From Massilia agri (lineage in GTDB: Bacteria; Pseudomonadota; Gammaproteobacteria; Burkholderiales; Burkholderiaceae_D), in contig NZ_JANUHA010000011.1 in NCBI RefSeq assembly GCF_024753255.1, positions 106,890 to 170,889 of the forward strand: DNA of 64,000 nt, read 5' to 3'. Positions within the stretch are counted from its first letter, which is position 1. Every line of letters begins with the position of its first letter. Below are positions 19,282 to 29,024 of this stretch, in pieces. A model generated the notes under the pieces. The model was not told the origin of the DNA. It was given only the letters and a program-made list of their open reading frames with translations, and made no database searches. The position numbers and the translations under genes are program-made.

Positions 19282-20088
19282 TTAGATGTATTTGAGGGCG
19301 AGCGAGGCCGCTTCGATCACGAGCAGCACGAACAGCAGGCGCAGCGCGCCCGGCTGGACGGTGACATTCACGCGGCGCGGATAGCGCTGCAGTTCGAGGA
19401 TGGCGGCAGTCGGGATCAGGGCCACGGCCAGGCCGAAGAAGACGGTCTTGAGCACGAAGCCGGCTGTCACCGTGGGCGAGAAGACGCGGCCGACGGTGCG
19501 GGTGTAGTCGGACAAGCCCCAGGGCAGGAGGCCATAGACGTTCACGTAGGCCAGCACCAGCACGATGGTGCTCGTCACCATCGCCATGCTCAGCACGCCG
19601 AAGGCATTGGCCAGCAGCTGCGGCACCATGTCGCGCCGCAGCCGGCGCAGGGCCTCGTCGTTGGCGGCCTGCGGCGACATGCCGGCGCGCGCCAGGCCCA
19701 GGGCCGAGGCGTCGAAGGCCATGCTGGCGCGCAGGGCCACGAACATCGCGGCGGACAGGGGAATCAACTCCAGCACCAGCACCCGCACCACCATCTCCAG
19801 CGCGAAGTGCGACAGGCCGTAGCTCTTGGCCGTGACCAGCACGATGCGGATGATGACGAGGCTGATGAGGGCGGACGCCAGCGCGAACCAGGGCAGCACC
19901 TGCCAGGTGCTGGCATAGATATAGCGCGCGGCCGACAGGCGGTTCTCGCGGTTGTAGGTCGAGGGCGACAGGGCCATCACGATGGCCACCGCGCCCAGGT
20001 GCACCATATACCACCAGCTGCGCAGGTAGCGCAGGAAGGCGAGGCCCCACAGGCTGGGGCGGGCGTAGAGGTCGAGGGTTCGGCGCAT
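19282..20088 (-). CDS. MlaE-family ABC permease
   Basis: This 268-residue integral membrane protein has about five hydrophobic helices, and LELIPLSAAMFVALRASMAFDA is the MlaE signature region. It would form the membrane part of a lipid-trafficking ABC transporter with the MCE protein encoded next. The start is the ATG at 20088; a TTG at 20106 is in frame but less likely. No MlaF-type ATPase is encoded in this operon or anywhere in the window, which is unusual for Mla-type clusters. Confidence 0.87.
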   Translation of the reverse strand: MRRTLDLYARPSLWGLAFLRYLRSWWYMVHLGAVAIVMALSPSTYNRENRLSAARYIYASTWQVLPWFALASALISLVIIRIVLVTAKSYGLSHFALEMVVRVLVLELIPLSAAMFVALRASMAFDASALGLARAGMSPQAANDEALRRLRRDMVPQLLANAFGVLSMAMVTSTIVLVLAYVNVYGLLPWGLSDYTRTVGRVFSPTVTAGFVLKTVFFGLAVALIPTAAILELQRYPRRVNVTVQPGALRLLFVLLVIEAASLALKYI

Positions 20089-20157
20089 GATGTCAATATG
20101 ATACAAATAGTGGCAGCTGTGCCGGATTTTTGTATCGAATTGCTACGTCCAGCTCCC

Positions 20158-22398
20158 TCATTGGCGCCGCGCCTCCATCACTCCCTTCACCTCGCCGATC
20201 GCGCCCAGCGCCTTGTTCAGCTGCGCCGTCGATCCGATCTCCGCGGTGAACACCATGCGCGCCTGTCCCTTGCTGCTCTGGGTATTCACGCCGATGACGT
20301 TGATCTTCTCGCGCATGAACACGTCCGAGATGTCGCGCAGCAGGCCCTGCCTGTCCATCGCGAGGATGAACAGGTCGACCGGGTAGACGGTCTCCAGGCC
20401 GGCCGCGCCCCATTCGGTCTGGATCACGCGCTCGGGCGACTTGGCGCGCATCTCGGCGAAGTTCTTGCAGCTCAGGCGGTGGATGGAGACGCCCTTGCCG
20501 CGCGTAACAAAACCGCAGATCGGGTCCGGCGGCGCCGGCTTGCAGCACTTGGCCAGCATCGTCATCAGGCCCTCGGTGCCGACCACCAGCACGCCCGACT
20601 TGGCGCCCTGCTCCACGCTCGAGGCGCGGCTCTTGTTGACGACCGCCTCATCGACCTGGGGCGGCGCTTCCACCGTGTCGTGCAGGGCCGCTTCCACGTG
20701 GCGCAGGCTGAACTTCTCCTTGCCGACCTGGATGAACAGCTCGTCGACCTTCGCAAAGCCCAGCTTGTGCGCCAGGGCTTCCAGGTTGACGGCGGTCTTG
20801 CCCTCGCGCTGCAGGGACTTTTCGACCAGCGCGCGGCCGGTGGCCAGGGTCTCTTCCTGTTCCATCGCATGGAACCAGGCGCGGATCTTCGAACGCGTGC
20901 GGCTGCTGACGGCGTAGCCGGGGCTGAGCCAGTCGCGCGAGGGTCCCGCGGTCCCGAGCGGGCCCTTGGCCGTGATGATCTCGCAGGTCTGGCCATTCCT
21001 CAGCGGCGTGTTCAGGGGCACCATCACGCCGTCGATCTTGGCGCCGCGGCAGCGGTGTCCGACTTCGCTGTGCAGGTGGTAGGCGAAGTCGATCGGGGTC
21101 GCGCCCTGCGGCAGTTCCAGCACCCGCGCCTGCGGCGTCAGCACGAAGATGCGGTCGTCCAGCGTTGTCGCCTTGAGCTTCTCGACCCATTCCTTCTGCA
21201 GGTCTTCCTGTCCCGCGACCACGTCGGCCACGTCGCTCTTCCAGGCCAGCAGCTGGCGCAGCCAGGCGATCTTCTCGTCGTACTTCTGGCTCTTGAAGTT
21301 GGAGCCGCCCTCTTCCTTGTAGCGCCAGTGGGCGGCGATGCCGTATTCGGCGAGGTTGTGCATCTCCTGGGTGCGGATCTGCACTTCCAGCGGCCGCCCG
21401 TCTTCGGCGGTGACCACCGTGTGCAGCGACTGGTAGCCGTTCGGCTTGGGCCGCGAGATGTAGTCGTCGAATTCCTTCGGGATCGGGGTCCAGATGTTGT
21501 GCACGATGCCGAGCACCGTGTAGCAGGTCTTCACGTCCGGGACGATCACGCGGAAGGCGCGCACGTCGTAGAGCGAGGAGAAATCGAGCTCCTTTCCCCG
21601 CATCTTGTTATAGATGCTGTAGATGTGCTTGGGCCGGCCCGAGACCTCGGCCTTGATGCCGGCCGCCGCCAGCTCGCCCTGCAGGCGCGCGATCGAGGAC
21701 TCGACGAAGCCCTCGCGCTGCATGCGCTTTTCTTCCAGCATCCTGGCGATGCGTTTATAGGTGTCCGGCTCGATGAAGCGGAAGGACAGGTCTTCCAGCT
21801 CCCACTTCAGCTGCCAGATCCCGAGCCGGTTCGCCAGCGGCGCGTAGAAGTCCAGCACCTCGCGGCCATAGGCGCGGGTGACGTCGTCGAAACGCTTCTG
21901 CTCGGCGAAATAGCGCAGGGTGGTGGCGCAGGAGGCCAGGCGCATCAGGACCACGCGCATGTCGGAGGCCATCGCCAGCAGCATCTTGCGCAGGGTTTCG
22001 ACCTGGGCGGCGGCCTGCTGGGCGGCGTTCTTGCCGCTGCCGATGTTTTCCTTGCCGGCCGTGAGGTCGCGCAGCTTGATCAGCTGGTAGACGCCCTGTA
22101 CCAGGTCCGACACTTCCTTGCCGAAGCGCTCCTCGAGCGAACCGGCGACTTGCGGATCCATCATCGCCAGCTCGAACAGCAGGCCGGCGATGCGGGTCTC
22201 GGCATCGGTGCTGAGGTAGGAGAGCGTGCCGGCCACGCCGAGCGAGAACTCGAAGGCGTTCTGGCCGGTGCCGGCATTGCGCTCGCCGTAGGCGGCGTTG
22301 GCATAGTCAAGCGCGGTCTGGACGCGCGCGCAATCCTCGACGCTCAGGCCCTGCACCAGCTGGGTACTGGCGTCACCCAGTAAAACGGTTGATACCAT
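20158..22398 (-). CDS. relA: GTP pyrophosphokinase RelA, (p)ppGpp synthetase
   Basis: This 746-residue protein is the ribosome-associated stringent-response enzyme that makes (p)ppGpp on amino-acid starvation. An N-terminal HD-like domain lacks the catalytic His-Asp pair (LFELAMMDP), so hydrolase activity should be absent. The synthetase domain is intact (SGRPKHIYSIYNKM, FDYSSLYDVRA-type block). It carries the EFDDYI motif typical of monofunctional RelA rather than the RxKD of SpoT. TGS (DFAYHLHSEVGHRC), a zinc-finger-like region and a C-terminal ACT domain follow. The ATG at 22398 is used. Confidence 0.96.
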   Translation of the reverse strand: MVSTVLLGDASTQLVQGLSVEDCARVQTALDYANAAYGERNAGTGQNAFEFSLGVAGTLSYLSTDAETRIAGLLFELAMMDPQVAGSLEERFGKEVSDLVQGVYQLIKLRDLTAGKENIGSGKNAAQQAAAQVETLRKMLLAMASDMRVVLMRLASCATTLRYFAEQKRFDDVTRAYGREVLDFYAPLANRLGIWQLKWELEDLSFRFIEPDTYKRIARMLEEKRMQREGFVESSIARLQGELAAAGIKAEVSGRPKHIYSIYNKMRGKELDFSSLYDVRAFRVIVPDVKTCYTVLGIVHNIWTPIPKEFDDYISRPKPNGYQSLHTVVTAEDGRPLEVQIRTQEMHNLAEYGIAAHWRYKEEGGSNFKSQKYDEKIAWLRQLLAWKSDVADVVAGQEDLQKEWVEKLKATTLDDRIFVLTPQARVLELPQGATPIDFAYHLHSEVGHRCRGAKIDGVMVPLNTPLRNGQTCEIITAKGPLGTAGPSRDWLSPGYAVSSRTRSKIRAWFHAMEQEETLATGRALVEKSLQREGKTAVNLEALAHKLGFAKVDELFIQVGKEKFSLRHVEAALHDTVEAPPQVDEAVVNKSRASSVEQGAKSGVLVVGTEGLMTMLAKCCKPAPPDPICGFVTRGKGVSIHRLSCKNFAEMRAKSPERVIQTEWGAAGLETVYPVDLFILAMDRQGLLRDISDVFMREKINVIGVNTQSSKGQARMVFTAEIGSTAQLNKALGAIGEVKGVMEARRQ

Positions 22399-22411
22399 TA
22401 ATACGGTTTTC

Positions 22412-22762
22412 TTAACGCAGTGCGGCGGTGACGCAGACCTCGACCAGGCATGCGGGATTGGCCAGCTTGGCCTCGACGGTGGCGCGCGGCGGGGTGTGGC
22501 CCTGCGGGACCCACTCGTCCCAGACCGCGTTCATGCCGGCGAAGTGCGCCATGTCGGCGATGAAGATCTGGCACATCAGGATGCAGGACTTGTCGCTGCC
22601 GGCCTCGTTCAGCAGGCGGTCGACATGGCCCAGCACTTCGCGCATCTGGCCCTCGATGTCCTGGGTGGTGTCTTCGGCGATCTGGCCGGCCAGGTAGACG
22701 GTCTCGTTGTGGATGGCGGTTTCGGAGAGGCGCTTGCCTACGTGGAGTCGTTTGATTTCCAT
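22412..22762 (-). CDS. RidA/YjgF-family protein
   Basis: This 116-residue protein has the RidA fold signature: YLAGQIAED near residue 23, PRATVEAKLANP near 93, and a C-terminal VEVCVTAAL. RidA proteins hydrolyse reactive enamine/imine intermediates. The conserved Arg of PRATVE, needed for deaminase activity, is present. The start is the ATG at 22762, after AGAAGAAAG. It lies between relA and an alpha/beta hydrolase on the same strand. The exact substrate cannot be told from sequence. Confidence 0.9.
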   Translation of the reverse strand: MEIKRLHVGKRLSETAIHNETVYLAGQIAEDTTQDIEGQMREVLGHVDRLLNEAGSDKSCILMCQIFIADMAHFAGMNAVWDEWVPQGHTPPRATVEAKLANPACLVEVCVTAALR

Positions 22763-22796
22763 AATTGCTTTCTTCTGGTTGAATATGGCGCGCGTT

Positions 22797-23678
22797 CTAG
22801 GGCGCGCCGAGGAGGAATTCACGTGCGATCGCGATCTGTTCCGGACGCACGAAGGTCGGCGCATGGCCGACGCCGGGAATCTCGACCAGGCGCGGCCTGG
22901 GTCCGCGTGCGCACATTTCCAGGGCGGTCGCGTGCGACAGCAGGTCGGACAGTTCGCCGCGCACCAGCAGGGTCGGGCAGCGGATCGCATCCCATGCCGC
23001 CCACAGCGCCGCCTCGTCGCTCGCCGCGCTTTCCGGCGTAATGGCGCGGAAAGGCTGGGCCAGGCCCAGGTCGTAGTGGCGCACCCACTGGCCGTCCTGG
23101 TCCTGGCGCAGCACGTCGCTGGCCAGCTTGAACCATTCTTCCTCGGTGTGCGGCCCGAAGGACATCGACACCGTCTTGACGTAGGCCGCGCCGGTGTCGA
23201 AGTCCGGGAAGCGGATGTCCTGGCCGATGTACTCGCCGATGCGGGCGATCGCCGCACCGTCCAGCACCGGGCCGATGTCGTTCAGGACCAGCTTGCGGAT
23301 CGGCGTCTCGTGGAGCGAGGCCAGGATCATGCCGATCAGGCCGCCCATCGAGGTGCCGAACCAGTGCACCCCGAGTGCGTCGTCCCGCGTCACGCGGGCG
23401 ATCAGCGTGACCATGTCGGCCACGTACTGCGGCACGGTGTAGTACTGCGGGTCGCGCAGGCGGCCGGAGCGTCCGCGGCCGACCACGTCCGGGCAGACCA
23501 CGCGGTAGTGGCTGCTCAGCTCGCGCGCCAGGTGATCGAAATCGTCGGCCACGCGGGTGACGCCATGCACGCAGACCAGCACCTTCGGGTTGTCGGGGTC
23601 GCCCCACTCCTTGTAGGCCATGCGGTGCAGGCCGGCGGGCGAACTGCACTGCACGCTGTTTAATCTGGCTTCGCTCAT
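22797..23678 (-). CDS. Alpha/beta hydrolase
   Basis: About 293 residues with a typical alpha/beta-hydrolase fold. The oxyanion region VCVHGVTR comes first and the nucleophile elbow is FGTSMGG (Ser at about 110). A conserved Asp lies in the RGELSDLL stretch and the catalytic His in GVGHAPT near the end. I start at the ATG at 23678 (MSEARLN), which has GGGACAGGGG immediately upstream; an ATG at 23693 is the alternative. The family includes esterases and C-C bond hydrolases, and the substrate is unknown. Confidence 0.82.
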   Translation of the reverse strand: MSEARLNSVQCSSPAGLHRMAYKEWGDPDNPKVLVCVHGVTRVADDFDHLARELSSHYRVVCPDVVGRGRSGRLRDPQYYTVPQYVADMVTLIARVTRDDALGVHWFGTSMGGLIGMILASLHETPIRKLVLNDIGPVLDGAAIARIGEYIGQDIRFPDFDTGAAYVKTVSMSFGPHTEEEWFKLASDVLRQDQDGQWVRHYDLGLAQPFRAITPESAASDEAALWAAWDAIRCPTLLVRGELSDLLSHATALEMCARGPRPRLVEIPGVGHAPTFVRPEQIAIAREFLLGAP

Positions 23679-23802
23679 CCCCTGTCCCGTCATGGCAATA
23701 TTGTCGACTCGATCACTGCAATGCACCATTTTATATGGCGTTGCGATTAGAATTCTACCAATTCTGAGGAAGCAACCCGATTACTCCCACCTTGAGGACA
23801 CA

Positions 23803-24597
23803 ATGAAATCCAGTATGCTCAGCGGTAAAACCGCCCTCGTCACCGGCTCGACCTCCGGCATCGGCCTCGGGATCGCCCGTTCCCTCGCCGAACAGGGCGC
23901 CAATATCGTCTTCAACGGCTTCGGCGACGCCCAGCAGATCGAGAAGCTGTACACCGACGTGGGCAGCGAATTCGGCGTCCAGACCGCCTACCACAACGCC
24001 GACATGAGCAAGCCTGCCGAGATCGAAGCCATGATGAAGTTCGCGGCCGAGAAATTCGGCGGCGTCGACATCCTGGTCAACAATGCCGGCATCCAGCACG
24101 TGGCCAATGTGGACGAGTTCCCGGTCGAGAAATGGGACGCGATCCTCGCCATCAACCTGACCTCGGCCTTCCACACCACCCGCCTGGCCCTGCCCGGCAT
24201 GAAGCAGAAGAACTGGGGACGCATCATCAACCTGGCCTCGGTCCACGGCCTGGTGGGGTCAAGCGGCAAGTCGGCCTATGTCGCGGCCAAGCACGGCCTG
24301 GTGGGCTTCACCAAGGTCACCGCGCTGGAGAACGCCCACACGGGCGTGACCTGCAATGCGATCTGCCCGGGCTGGGTCCTGACCCCGCTGGTGCAGAAGC
24401 AGGTCGACGACCGCGCCGCCCGCGACGGCCTCTCCAACGAAGACGCGAAAAAGGCCCTGCTGAGCGAGAAGCAGCCTTCCGGCGAATTCGTCACGCCGGA
24501 AGAACTGGGCGCCCTGGCCGTGTTCTTCTGCTCGCCGGCCGGCGACCAGGTGCGCGGCGTGGCCTGGAACATGGACGGCGGCTGGGCCGCGCAGTGA
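23803..24597 (+). CDS. bdhA: 3-hydroxybutyrate dehydrogenase
   Basis: This 264-residue short-chain dehydrogenase would oxidise D-3-hydroxybutyrate to acetoacetate with NAD, the first step in using PHB-derived monomers. The TGSTSGIGLG cofactor motif, NNAG, catalytic Ser and YVAAK are all present. The signature NAICPGWVLTPLVQKQVDDRA and the C-terminal WNMDGGWAAQ are characteristic of the BDH family rather than generic SDRs. The ATG at 23803 follows TTGAGGACACA. Acetoacetate could then be activated by the ScoAB CoA-transferase at 31919-33289. Confidence 0.93.
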   Translation: MKSSMLSGKTALVTGSTSGIGLGIARSLAEQGANIVFNGFGDAQQIEKLYTDVGSEFGVQTAYHNADMSKPAEIEAMMKFAAEKFGGVDILVNNAGIQHVANVDEFPVEKWDAILAINLTSAFHTTRLALPGMKQKNWGRIINLASVHGLVGSSGKSAYVAAKHGLVGFTKVTALENAHTGVTCNAICPGWVLTPLVQKQVDDRAARDGLSNEDAKKALLSEKQPSGEFVTPEELGALAVFFCSPAGDQVRGVAWNMDGGWAAQ

Positions 24598-24604
24598 GCC
24601 GCTG

Positions 24605-24985
24605 GTGACCGACCGCCTCGACGAAGAACAGCTGCGCGACGCCTGCCTGGACCTGGCGCGGGTGGTGCTCGCCGCCGGCCAGCCCCAGGTCTCGAACGAC
24701 ATCCTCGAGACCCTGGCCGACCGCTTCTACCGCGAAGTCGTCGATTTCGCGCCCGGCATCGCCCGCGCCGGGCGCGATCCCAACCTGCTGGCGCGTGCGG
24801 TGTACTACCTCAACGATGCCCACGCCCTGCCCCTCATGGGCACCGACATGGAATGGTTCCGCCAGGCCCTCGTCTGCCTGGTCGAGCTGGCGGCACCTAG
24901 CATCGCGCTGTCCGACAAGGGCGGCGCATTCCTGCGCGACGTGCAGTTCGGTGTCGAGCAGTCGCTGGGGGACCTGGAGGGCTGA
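24605..24985 (+). CDS. Hypothetical protein downstream of bdhA
   Basis: This 126-residue acidic, helical protein has a GTG start at 24605, only 7 bp after bdhA, and is probably co-transcribed with it. It has no signal peptide, TM segment or recognised motif. Sequence features are EEQLRDACLDLARVVL near the N-terminus and a region rich in Leu/Ala helices. I do not recognise a family. Codon use resembles the neighbours, and the gene is intact. Confidence 0.7.
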   Translation: MTDRLDEEQLRDACLDLARVVLAAGQPQVSNDILETLADRFYREVVDFAPGIARAGRDPNLLARAVYYLNDAHALPLMGTDMEWFRQALVCLVELAAPSIALSDKGGAFLRDVQFGVEQSLGDLEG

Positions 24986-25042
24986 ACACGGGTCCGTTAT
25001 GATGGCGTCTTTCCAATCCATCAAGACACGAGGAAGACGTCC

Positions 25043-26329
25043 ATGCCGATCCGCGCCAAGCAGCTCGCCCTTTCCCTGTTCGCGGCGCTGGCCGCCCATG
25101 CACAGGCAGCGCCACCAGGGCCGGTCCTGATCACGGCGGACAAGGTCTGGACCGGCGAAGGCGCGCCGCACGCCGGCTGGGGCGTGCTGGTCGCCCGGGG
25201 CCGCATCCAGGCGGTCGGCCCGCTTGAGAAGATGACGGTGCCGCCTGACGCCGACCGCATCACCCTGCCCGGCAAGACGCTCATACCCGGCATGATCGAC
25301 CTGCACTCCCACGTGCTGCTCCACCCCTATAACGAAACCAGCTGGGACGACCAGGTGATCAAGGAGCCGGTCGCCTACCGCATCATGCTGGCCGGCCGCC
25401 ATGCGGCAGCTACCTTGCAGGCCGGCTTCACCACCTTGCGCGACCTCGGCACCGAAGGCGCGGACTATGCCGACGCCGGCATCAAGCGCGCCATCGACGA
25501 GGGCGTGGCGCCCGGGCCGCGCCTGTTCATCGCCACGAAGGCGATCGTCGCCAGCTACAGCTACGGGCCGGCCGAACGCAGCTACCGTCCCGACATGGAG
25601 ATTCCCTACGGAGCACAGCCCGCGACCGGCATCGACGAGGTCACCAAGGCGGTGCGCGAACAGTCGGCGCGCGGCGCGGACTGGATCAAGATCTACGGCG
25701 ACTACCGCACCGGCATCGACGGCACGGCGCGCCCGACCTTCACCATGGAAGAGTTGAAGGCCATGGTCGCCGCCACCCGCATCACCGGCCGCAAGGTTGC
25801 CGTGCACGCCAGCAGCGACGAGGCAATCCGCATGGCGGTGCTGGCCGGCGCCGACACCATCGAGCACGGCTACGGCGCTTCCGAAGCTACCTTCAGGTTG
25901 ATGAAGGAGCGCGGCGTCGCCTACATCCCGACCTTGAGCGCGCCGGAAGCCACGGGCGAATACTTCCAGAAGCACGTGCGCGGCGGCGCGCCCACGCCCG
26001 CCATGCAGCAGGCGGCGCGCGCCTTCGCGCTGGCGCGGAGAATCGGCGTCACCATCGGCAACGGCAGCGACGTCGGCGTCTTCGCGCACGGGACCAATGC
26101 ACGCGAATTGGCCTGGATGGTCAAGCTGGGCATGTCGCCGATGGAGGCGATGCGCGCGGCTACCGTGGTCGCGGCCGATATCCTGGGCAAGTCGAAGGAC
26201 CTGGGCCAGCTCAAGGCCGGCCTGCTGGCGGACGTGGTGGCGGTCGACGGCGACCCAACCCAGGACATCGCCGCGGCAGGCAAGGTGGGCTTCGTCATGA
26301 AGGGTGGCGAGGTGGTCCGCCGCCCCTGA
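25043..26329 (+). CDS. Secreted amidohydrolase
   Basis: This 428-residue protein has a signal peptide (about residues 1-22, ending AHAQA) and should be periplasmic. The amidohydrolase metal-binding motif is GMIDLHSHV near residue 88. Further metal ligands are the His in [11 protein letters not shown] near 255 and IEHGYG near 275, and the Asp in NGSDVGVF near 340. It resembles the imidazolonepropionase/prolidase-like amidohydrolases that remove Xaa-Pro or related substrates. The substrate cannot be assigned. ATG 25043 follows GAGGAAGACGTCC. Confidence 0.88.
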   Translation: MPIRAKQLALSLFAALAAHAQAAPPGPVLITADKVWTGEGAPHAGWGVLVARGRIQAVGPLEKMTVPPDADRITLPGKTLIPGMIDLHSHVLLHPYNETSWDDQVIKEPVAYRIMLAGRHAAATLQAGFTTLRDLGTEGADYADAGIKRAIDEGVAPGPRLFIATKAIVASYSYGPAERSYRPDMEIPYGAQPATGIDEVTKAVREQSARGADWIKIYGDYRTGIDGTARPTFTMEELKAMVAATRITGRKVAVHASSDEAIRMAVLAGADTIEHGYGASEATFRLMKERGVAYIPTLSAPEATGEYFQKHVRGGAPTPAMQQAARAFALARRIGVTIGNGSDVGVFAHGTNARELAWMVKLGMSPMEAMRAATVVAADILGKSKDLGQLKAGLLADVVAVDGDPTQDIAAAGKVGFVMKGGEVVRRP

Positions 26330-26388
26330 TGCCTCGATCAGGCTATACCTCGGAATAAGGGAAAGGCATATCTGAGAGCAAGATATAA

Positions 26389-26422
26389 GGCCTGCGGATA
26401 TCCACAATAGATAAAGCAGGCC
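26389..26422 (+). promoter_or_regulatory. Inverted repeat upstream of dctA
   Basis: GGCCTGC (26389-26395) and GCAGGCC (26416-26422) are perfect 7-bp inverted arms separated by 20 bases. They lie 48 bp before dctA. The repeat could be a binding site or a leader hairpin. I found no sigma54-type TGGCAC-N5-TTGCA promoter here. Confidence 0.3.
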
Positions 26423-26470
26423 GCTTCCGACAAGATGGCAACACCACAAACTTCTCTGAGAAGAGTTGCC

Positions 26471-27772
26471 ATGAAAAAGCCTTTTTATAAAATCCTGTAC
26501 GTCCAGGTGCTGTTCGCCATCGTTCTCGGCGTGCTGCTCGGGGTGTTCCACCCCGAACTGGGCGCCAAGATGAAGCCTTTGGGAGACGGCTTCATCAAAC
26601 TGATCAAGATGATCATCGCCCCCGTGATCTTCTGCACCGTCGTCGCCGGCATCGCCGGGATGCAGGACATGAAGAAGATCGGCCGCGTCGGCGGCAAGGC
26701 CCTGCTCTATTTCGAAATCGTCTCGACCTTCGCCCTGGCCATCGGCCTGGTGGTGGCCAACCTGCTCAAGCCGGGCGCCGGCTTCAACGTCGACGTCGCC
26801 CACCTCGACACCAAGGCGATCGCCCAGTACACCGAGAAGGCGTCGCACCAGTCCACCACGGACTTCGTCATGAACATCATCCCGAACACCTTCGTGGATG
26901 CCTTCGCCAAGGGTGACATCCTGCAGGTCCTGCTCATCGCCATCCTGTTCGGCTTCGCGCTGTCGATGATGGGCGAACGCGGCCGTCCGGTGACGAAGAT
27001 GATCGAGGACTTCTCGCACGTGATCTTCGGCGTCGTGAACATCGTCATGAAGGCCGCCCCGGTCGGCGCCTTCGGCGCAATGGCCTTCACCATCGGCAAA
27101 TACGGCCTCGACGCCCTGCTGCCGCTGGCCAAGCTCATGGGTTCCTTCTACCTGACCTGCTTCCTGTTCGTGGTCGTCGTGCTGGGCCTGATCGCCAGGT
27201 TCACCGGCTTCTCGATCTTCAAGTTCATCGCCTACATCAAGGAAGAACTGCTGATCGTGCTCGGCACCAGCTCCTCGGAGAGCGCCCTGCCGGCCCTGAT
27301 GCGCAAGCTCGAACGCCTCGGCTGCTCCAAGCCGGTGGTCGGCCTGGTGGTCCCGACCGGCTACTCTTTCAACCTCGACGGCACCAACATCTACATGACG
27401 ATGGCGGCCCTGTTCGTGGCCCAGGCGACCAATACCGACCTGACCCTGACGCAGGAACTGACCATCCTGGCGGTGGCCATGCTGACCTCGAAAGGCGCAT
27501 CGGGCATCACCGGCGCCGGCTTCATCACCCTGGCCGCGACCCTGGCCGTGGTCCCGACCATCCCGGTGGCCGGCATGGCCCTGATCCTCGGCATCGACCG
27601 CTTCATGAGCGAAGCGCGTGCCCTGACCAACTTCGTCGGCAACGGCGTGGCCACCGTGGTCGTGTCGAAATGGGAGAAGGAACTCGACAGCGAGCGCATG
27701 GACGACGTCCTGCACGGCCGCGTGCCCCTCGAAGGCGACAAGGAGCTGGAGCCGGTGCGCGCCGCCGCCTGA
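26471..27772 (+). CDS. dctA: C4-dicarboxylate transporter DctA (DAACS family)
   Basis: This 433-residue inner-membrane symporter takes up succinate, fumarate and malate. The family motifs are clear: [19 protein letters not shown] in TM3, the serine-rich hairpin [12 protein letters not shown] near residue 275, and [18 protein letters not shown]. The start at 26471 ([10 protein letters not shown]) has AGAAGAG upstream; the ATG at 26435 would add an untypical 12-residue leader. A strong terminator follows 20 bp after the stop. No DctB/DctD two-component genes are adjacent. Confidence 0.96.
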   Translation: MKKPFYKILYVQVLFAIVLGVLLGVFHPELGAKMKPLGDGFIKLIKMIIAPVIFCTVVAGIAGMQDMKKIGRVGGKALLYFEIVSTFALAIGLVVANLLKPGAGFNVDVAHLDTKAIAQYTEKASHQSTTDFVMNIIPNTFVDAFAKGDILQVLLIAILFGFALSMMGERGRPVTKMIEDFSHVIFGVVNIVMKAAPVGAFGAMAFTIGKYGLDALLPLAKLMGSFYLTCFLFVVVVLGLIARFTGFSIFKFIAYIKEELLIVLGTSSSESALPALMRKLERLGCSKPVVGLVVPTGYSFNLDGTNIYMTMAALFVAQATNTDLTLTQELTILAVAMLTSKGASGITGAGFITLAATLAVVPTIPVAGMALILGIDRFMSEARALTNFVGNGVATVVVSKWEKELDSERMDDVLHGRVPLEGDKELEPVRAAA

Positions 27773-27792
27773 TTTCCGTCGCGACCCCACGA

Positions 27793-27822
27793 AGCCGCAT
27801 CCGAAACGATGCGGCTTTTTTT
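27793..27822 (+). terminator. Rho-independent terminator after dctA
   Basis: AGCCGCATC (27793-27801) pairs with GATGCGGCT (27808-27816) around CGAAAC, and seven T follow. It is the clearest intrinsic terminator in the window. Confidence 0.9.
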
Positions 27823-27910
27823 CGTCCGCGCCCAGCCACCTATGCAGCACGCATTGCCGAGCGCAGTATTCATTGCTACGCTAGAGCAATCACTACTTCC
27901 CAGGCAAAGC

Positions 27911-28912
27911 ATGAAGAAAGTAATCGCGCTGGCAGCAGCTTTTCTCCTGATGGTTTCGCTGGCGACGCACGCCTCGCCCGAGGCGCCGCTGACAGCCCAG
28001 GAGCGCACCAAAGCGATCGAGGACATCGCCAGGGAATTCGAACGCATCTACTTCCTTCCCGGCGTCGGCGAGCTCGTTGCCAAGGACCTGCGCGCCCGCC
28101 AGCAGCGCGGCGACTACGACCGCATCACGGCCTCGCGCAAGCTGGCCGAAGTGCTGAGCAGGCACATCGACGCCATCTGCAAGGACGCGCACACGGAAGT
28201 CGCCTATTTCGAGGACGACCAGCTGGCCGACATGCCATCAAGCGATCCCGCCGCCGCGAAGAAACGGGAGGAACGGCGCCGCGCGCGCATGGCCGCCGCC
28301 AACTTCGGCTTCGCGGCCCCGCAGCGCCTGCCGGGAAACGTCGCGCTGATCCGCTTCACCGGATTCGAACGCGCGGTCGACGCGGCGCCCTTCGTCCGGC
28401 AGCTGATGAGCGATGCGGCCGACGCCGCCGCGATCGTGTTCGACCTGCGGGAAAACACGGGCGGGTCGACCGACCTGATTCCGGTCATTGCAAGCTACCT
28501 GTTCGACGAGCGGCCCGTCCATCTGTTCGACCAGTCGAATCGGCACCTGGGCACCTATGAGGAGAGCTGGACCACGCCGCAATCGACGGGCAAGCGCTTC
28601 GGCAGCCGCAAGCCGGTCTATATCCTGACCAGCCGGGAGACCTTCTCGGCCGCCGAGAATTTCGCCTATACCCTGCAGCAGCTGAAGCGCGCCAGGGTCG
28701 TCGGCGAGCGCACGCCAGGCGGCGCCCATGGCGCTTTCGGGCGGCCGGTGACAAGTCACCTGGTGCCGATGATCGCCACCAAGCGCACCATCCACGCCGT
28801 CACGAAGAGCGACTGGAGCGGCGGCGTGGTGCCGGATGTGCCGGTTCCGGCTGCCGAGGCCCTCGACGCCGCGCTTGCCGCGGTCCGGGTGGAGCTCGGC
28901 GCCGGCCGCTGA
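27911..28912 (+). CDS. S41-family peptidase (first copy)
   Basis: This 333-residue protein has a signal peptide (about residues 1-21) and should be periplasmic. An N-terminal helical domain precedes the S41/tail-specific protease core. The substrate-binding FDLRENTGGS lies near residue 178, and the likely nucleophile Ser246 is in TSRETFSAAENFAY. There is no PDZ domain, as in retinoid-binding-protein-like S41 members. It is related in length and layout to the second S41 gene at 30805, and the two flank the BlaI/M56 pair. The ATG at 27911 begins MKKVIALAAA. The substrate is unknown. Confidence 0.88.
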   Translation: MKKVIALAAAFLLMVSLATHASPEAPLTAQERTKAIEDIAREFERIYFLPGVGELVAKDLRARQQRGDYDRITASRKLAEVLSRHIDAICKDAHTEVAYFEDDQLADMPSSDPAAAKKREERRRARMAAANFGFAAPQRLPGNVALIRFTGFERAVDAAPFVRQLMSDAADAAAIVFDLRENTGGSTDLIPVIASYLFDERPVHLFDQSNRHLGTYEESWTTPQSTGKRFGSRKPVYILTSRETFSAAENFAYTLQQLKRARVVGERTPGGAHGAFGRPVTSHLVPMIATKRTIHAVTKSDWSGGVVPDVPVPAAEALDAALAAVRVELGAGR

Positions 28913-29008
28913 TGTTGCCGGGCCTCCGTGCCCACGGTAAAGGCGGAGGGCGGGCAGATCCAACGTAAACAAGTTTGTCTACATTCCGCACGCAGTATGC
29001 AAAAACGA

Positions 29009-29024
29009 TAGACAGACCTGTCTA
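29009..29024 (+). promoter_or_regulatory. Putative BlaI operator
   Basis: TAGACAGACCTGTCTA is a perfect dyad of 7-bp arms around two bases, 48 bp before the BlaI-like gene. BlaI/MecI repressors bind dyads of the TACA/TGTA type, which this resembles loosely. A nearby TTGTCTACA at 28974-28982 may be a second half-site. A perfect 12-bp palindrome, CTGGAATTCCAG, follows at 29042-29053. Confidence 0.45.

Noticed and set aside
18454..22383. A 1309-codon open frame on the plus strand through the mce and relA genes
   Set aside because: It is an antisense shadow of GC-rich genes. Its residues are His/Arg/Gln/Ala-rich without any domain, and the minus-strand genes have clear motifs.
24491..27850. A 1119-codon open frame on the minus strand across bdhA, amidohydrolase and dctA
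   Set aside because: Same reason: a long antisense frame of high-GC coding DNA with no recognisable domain.
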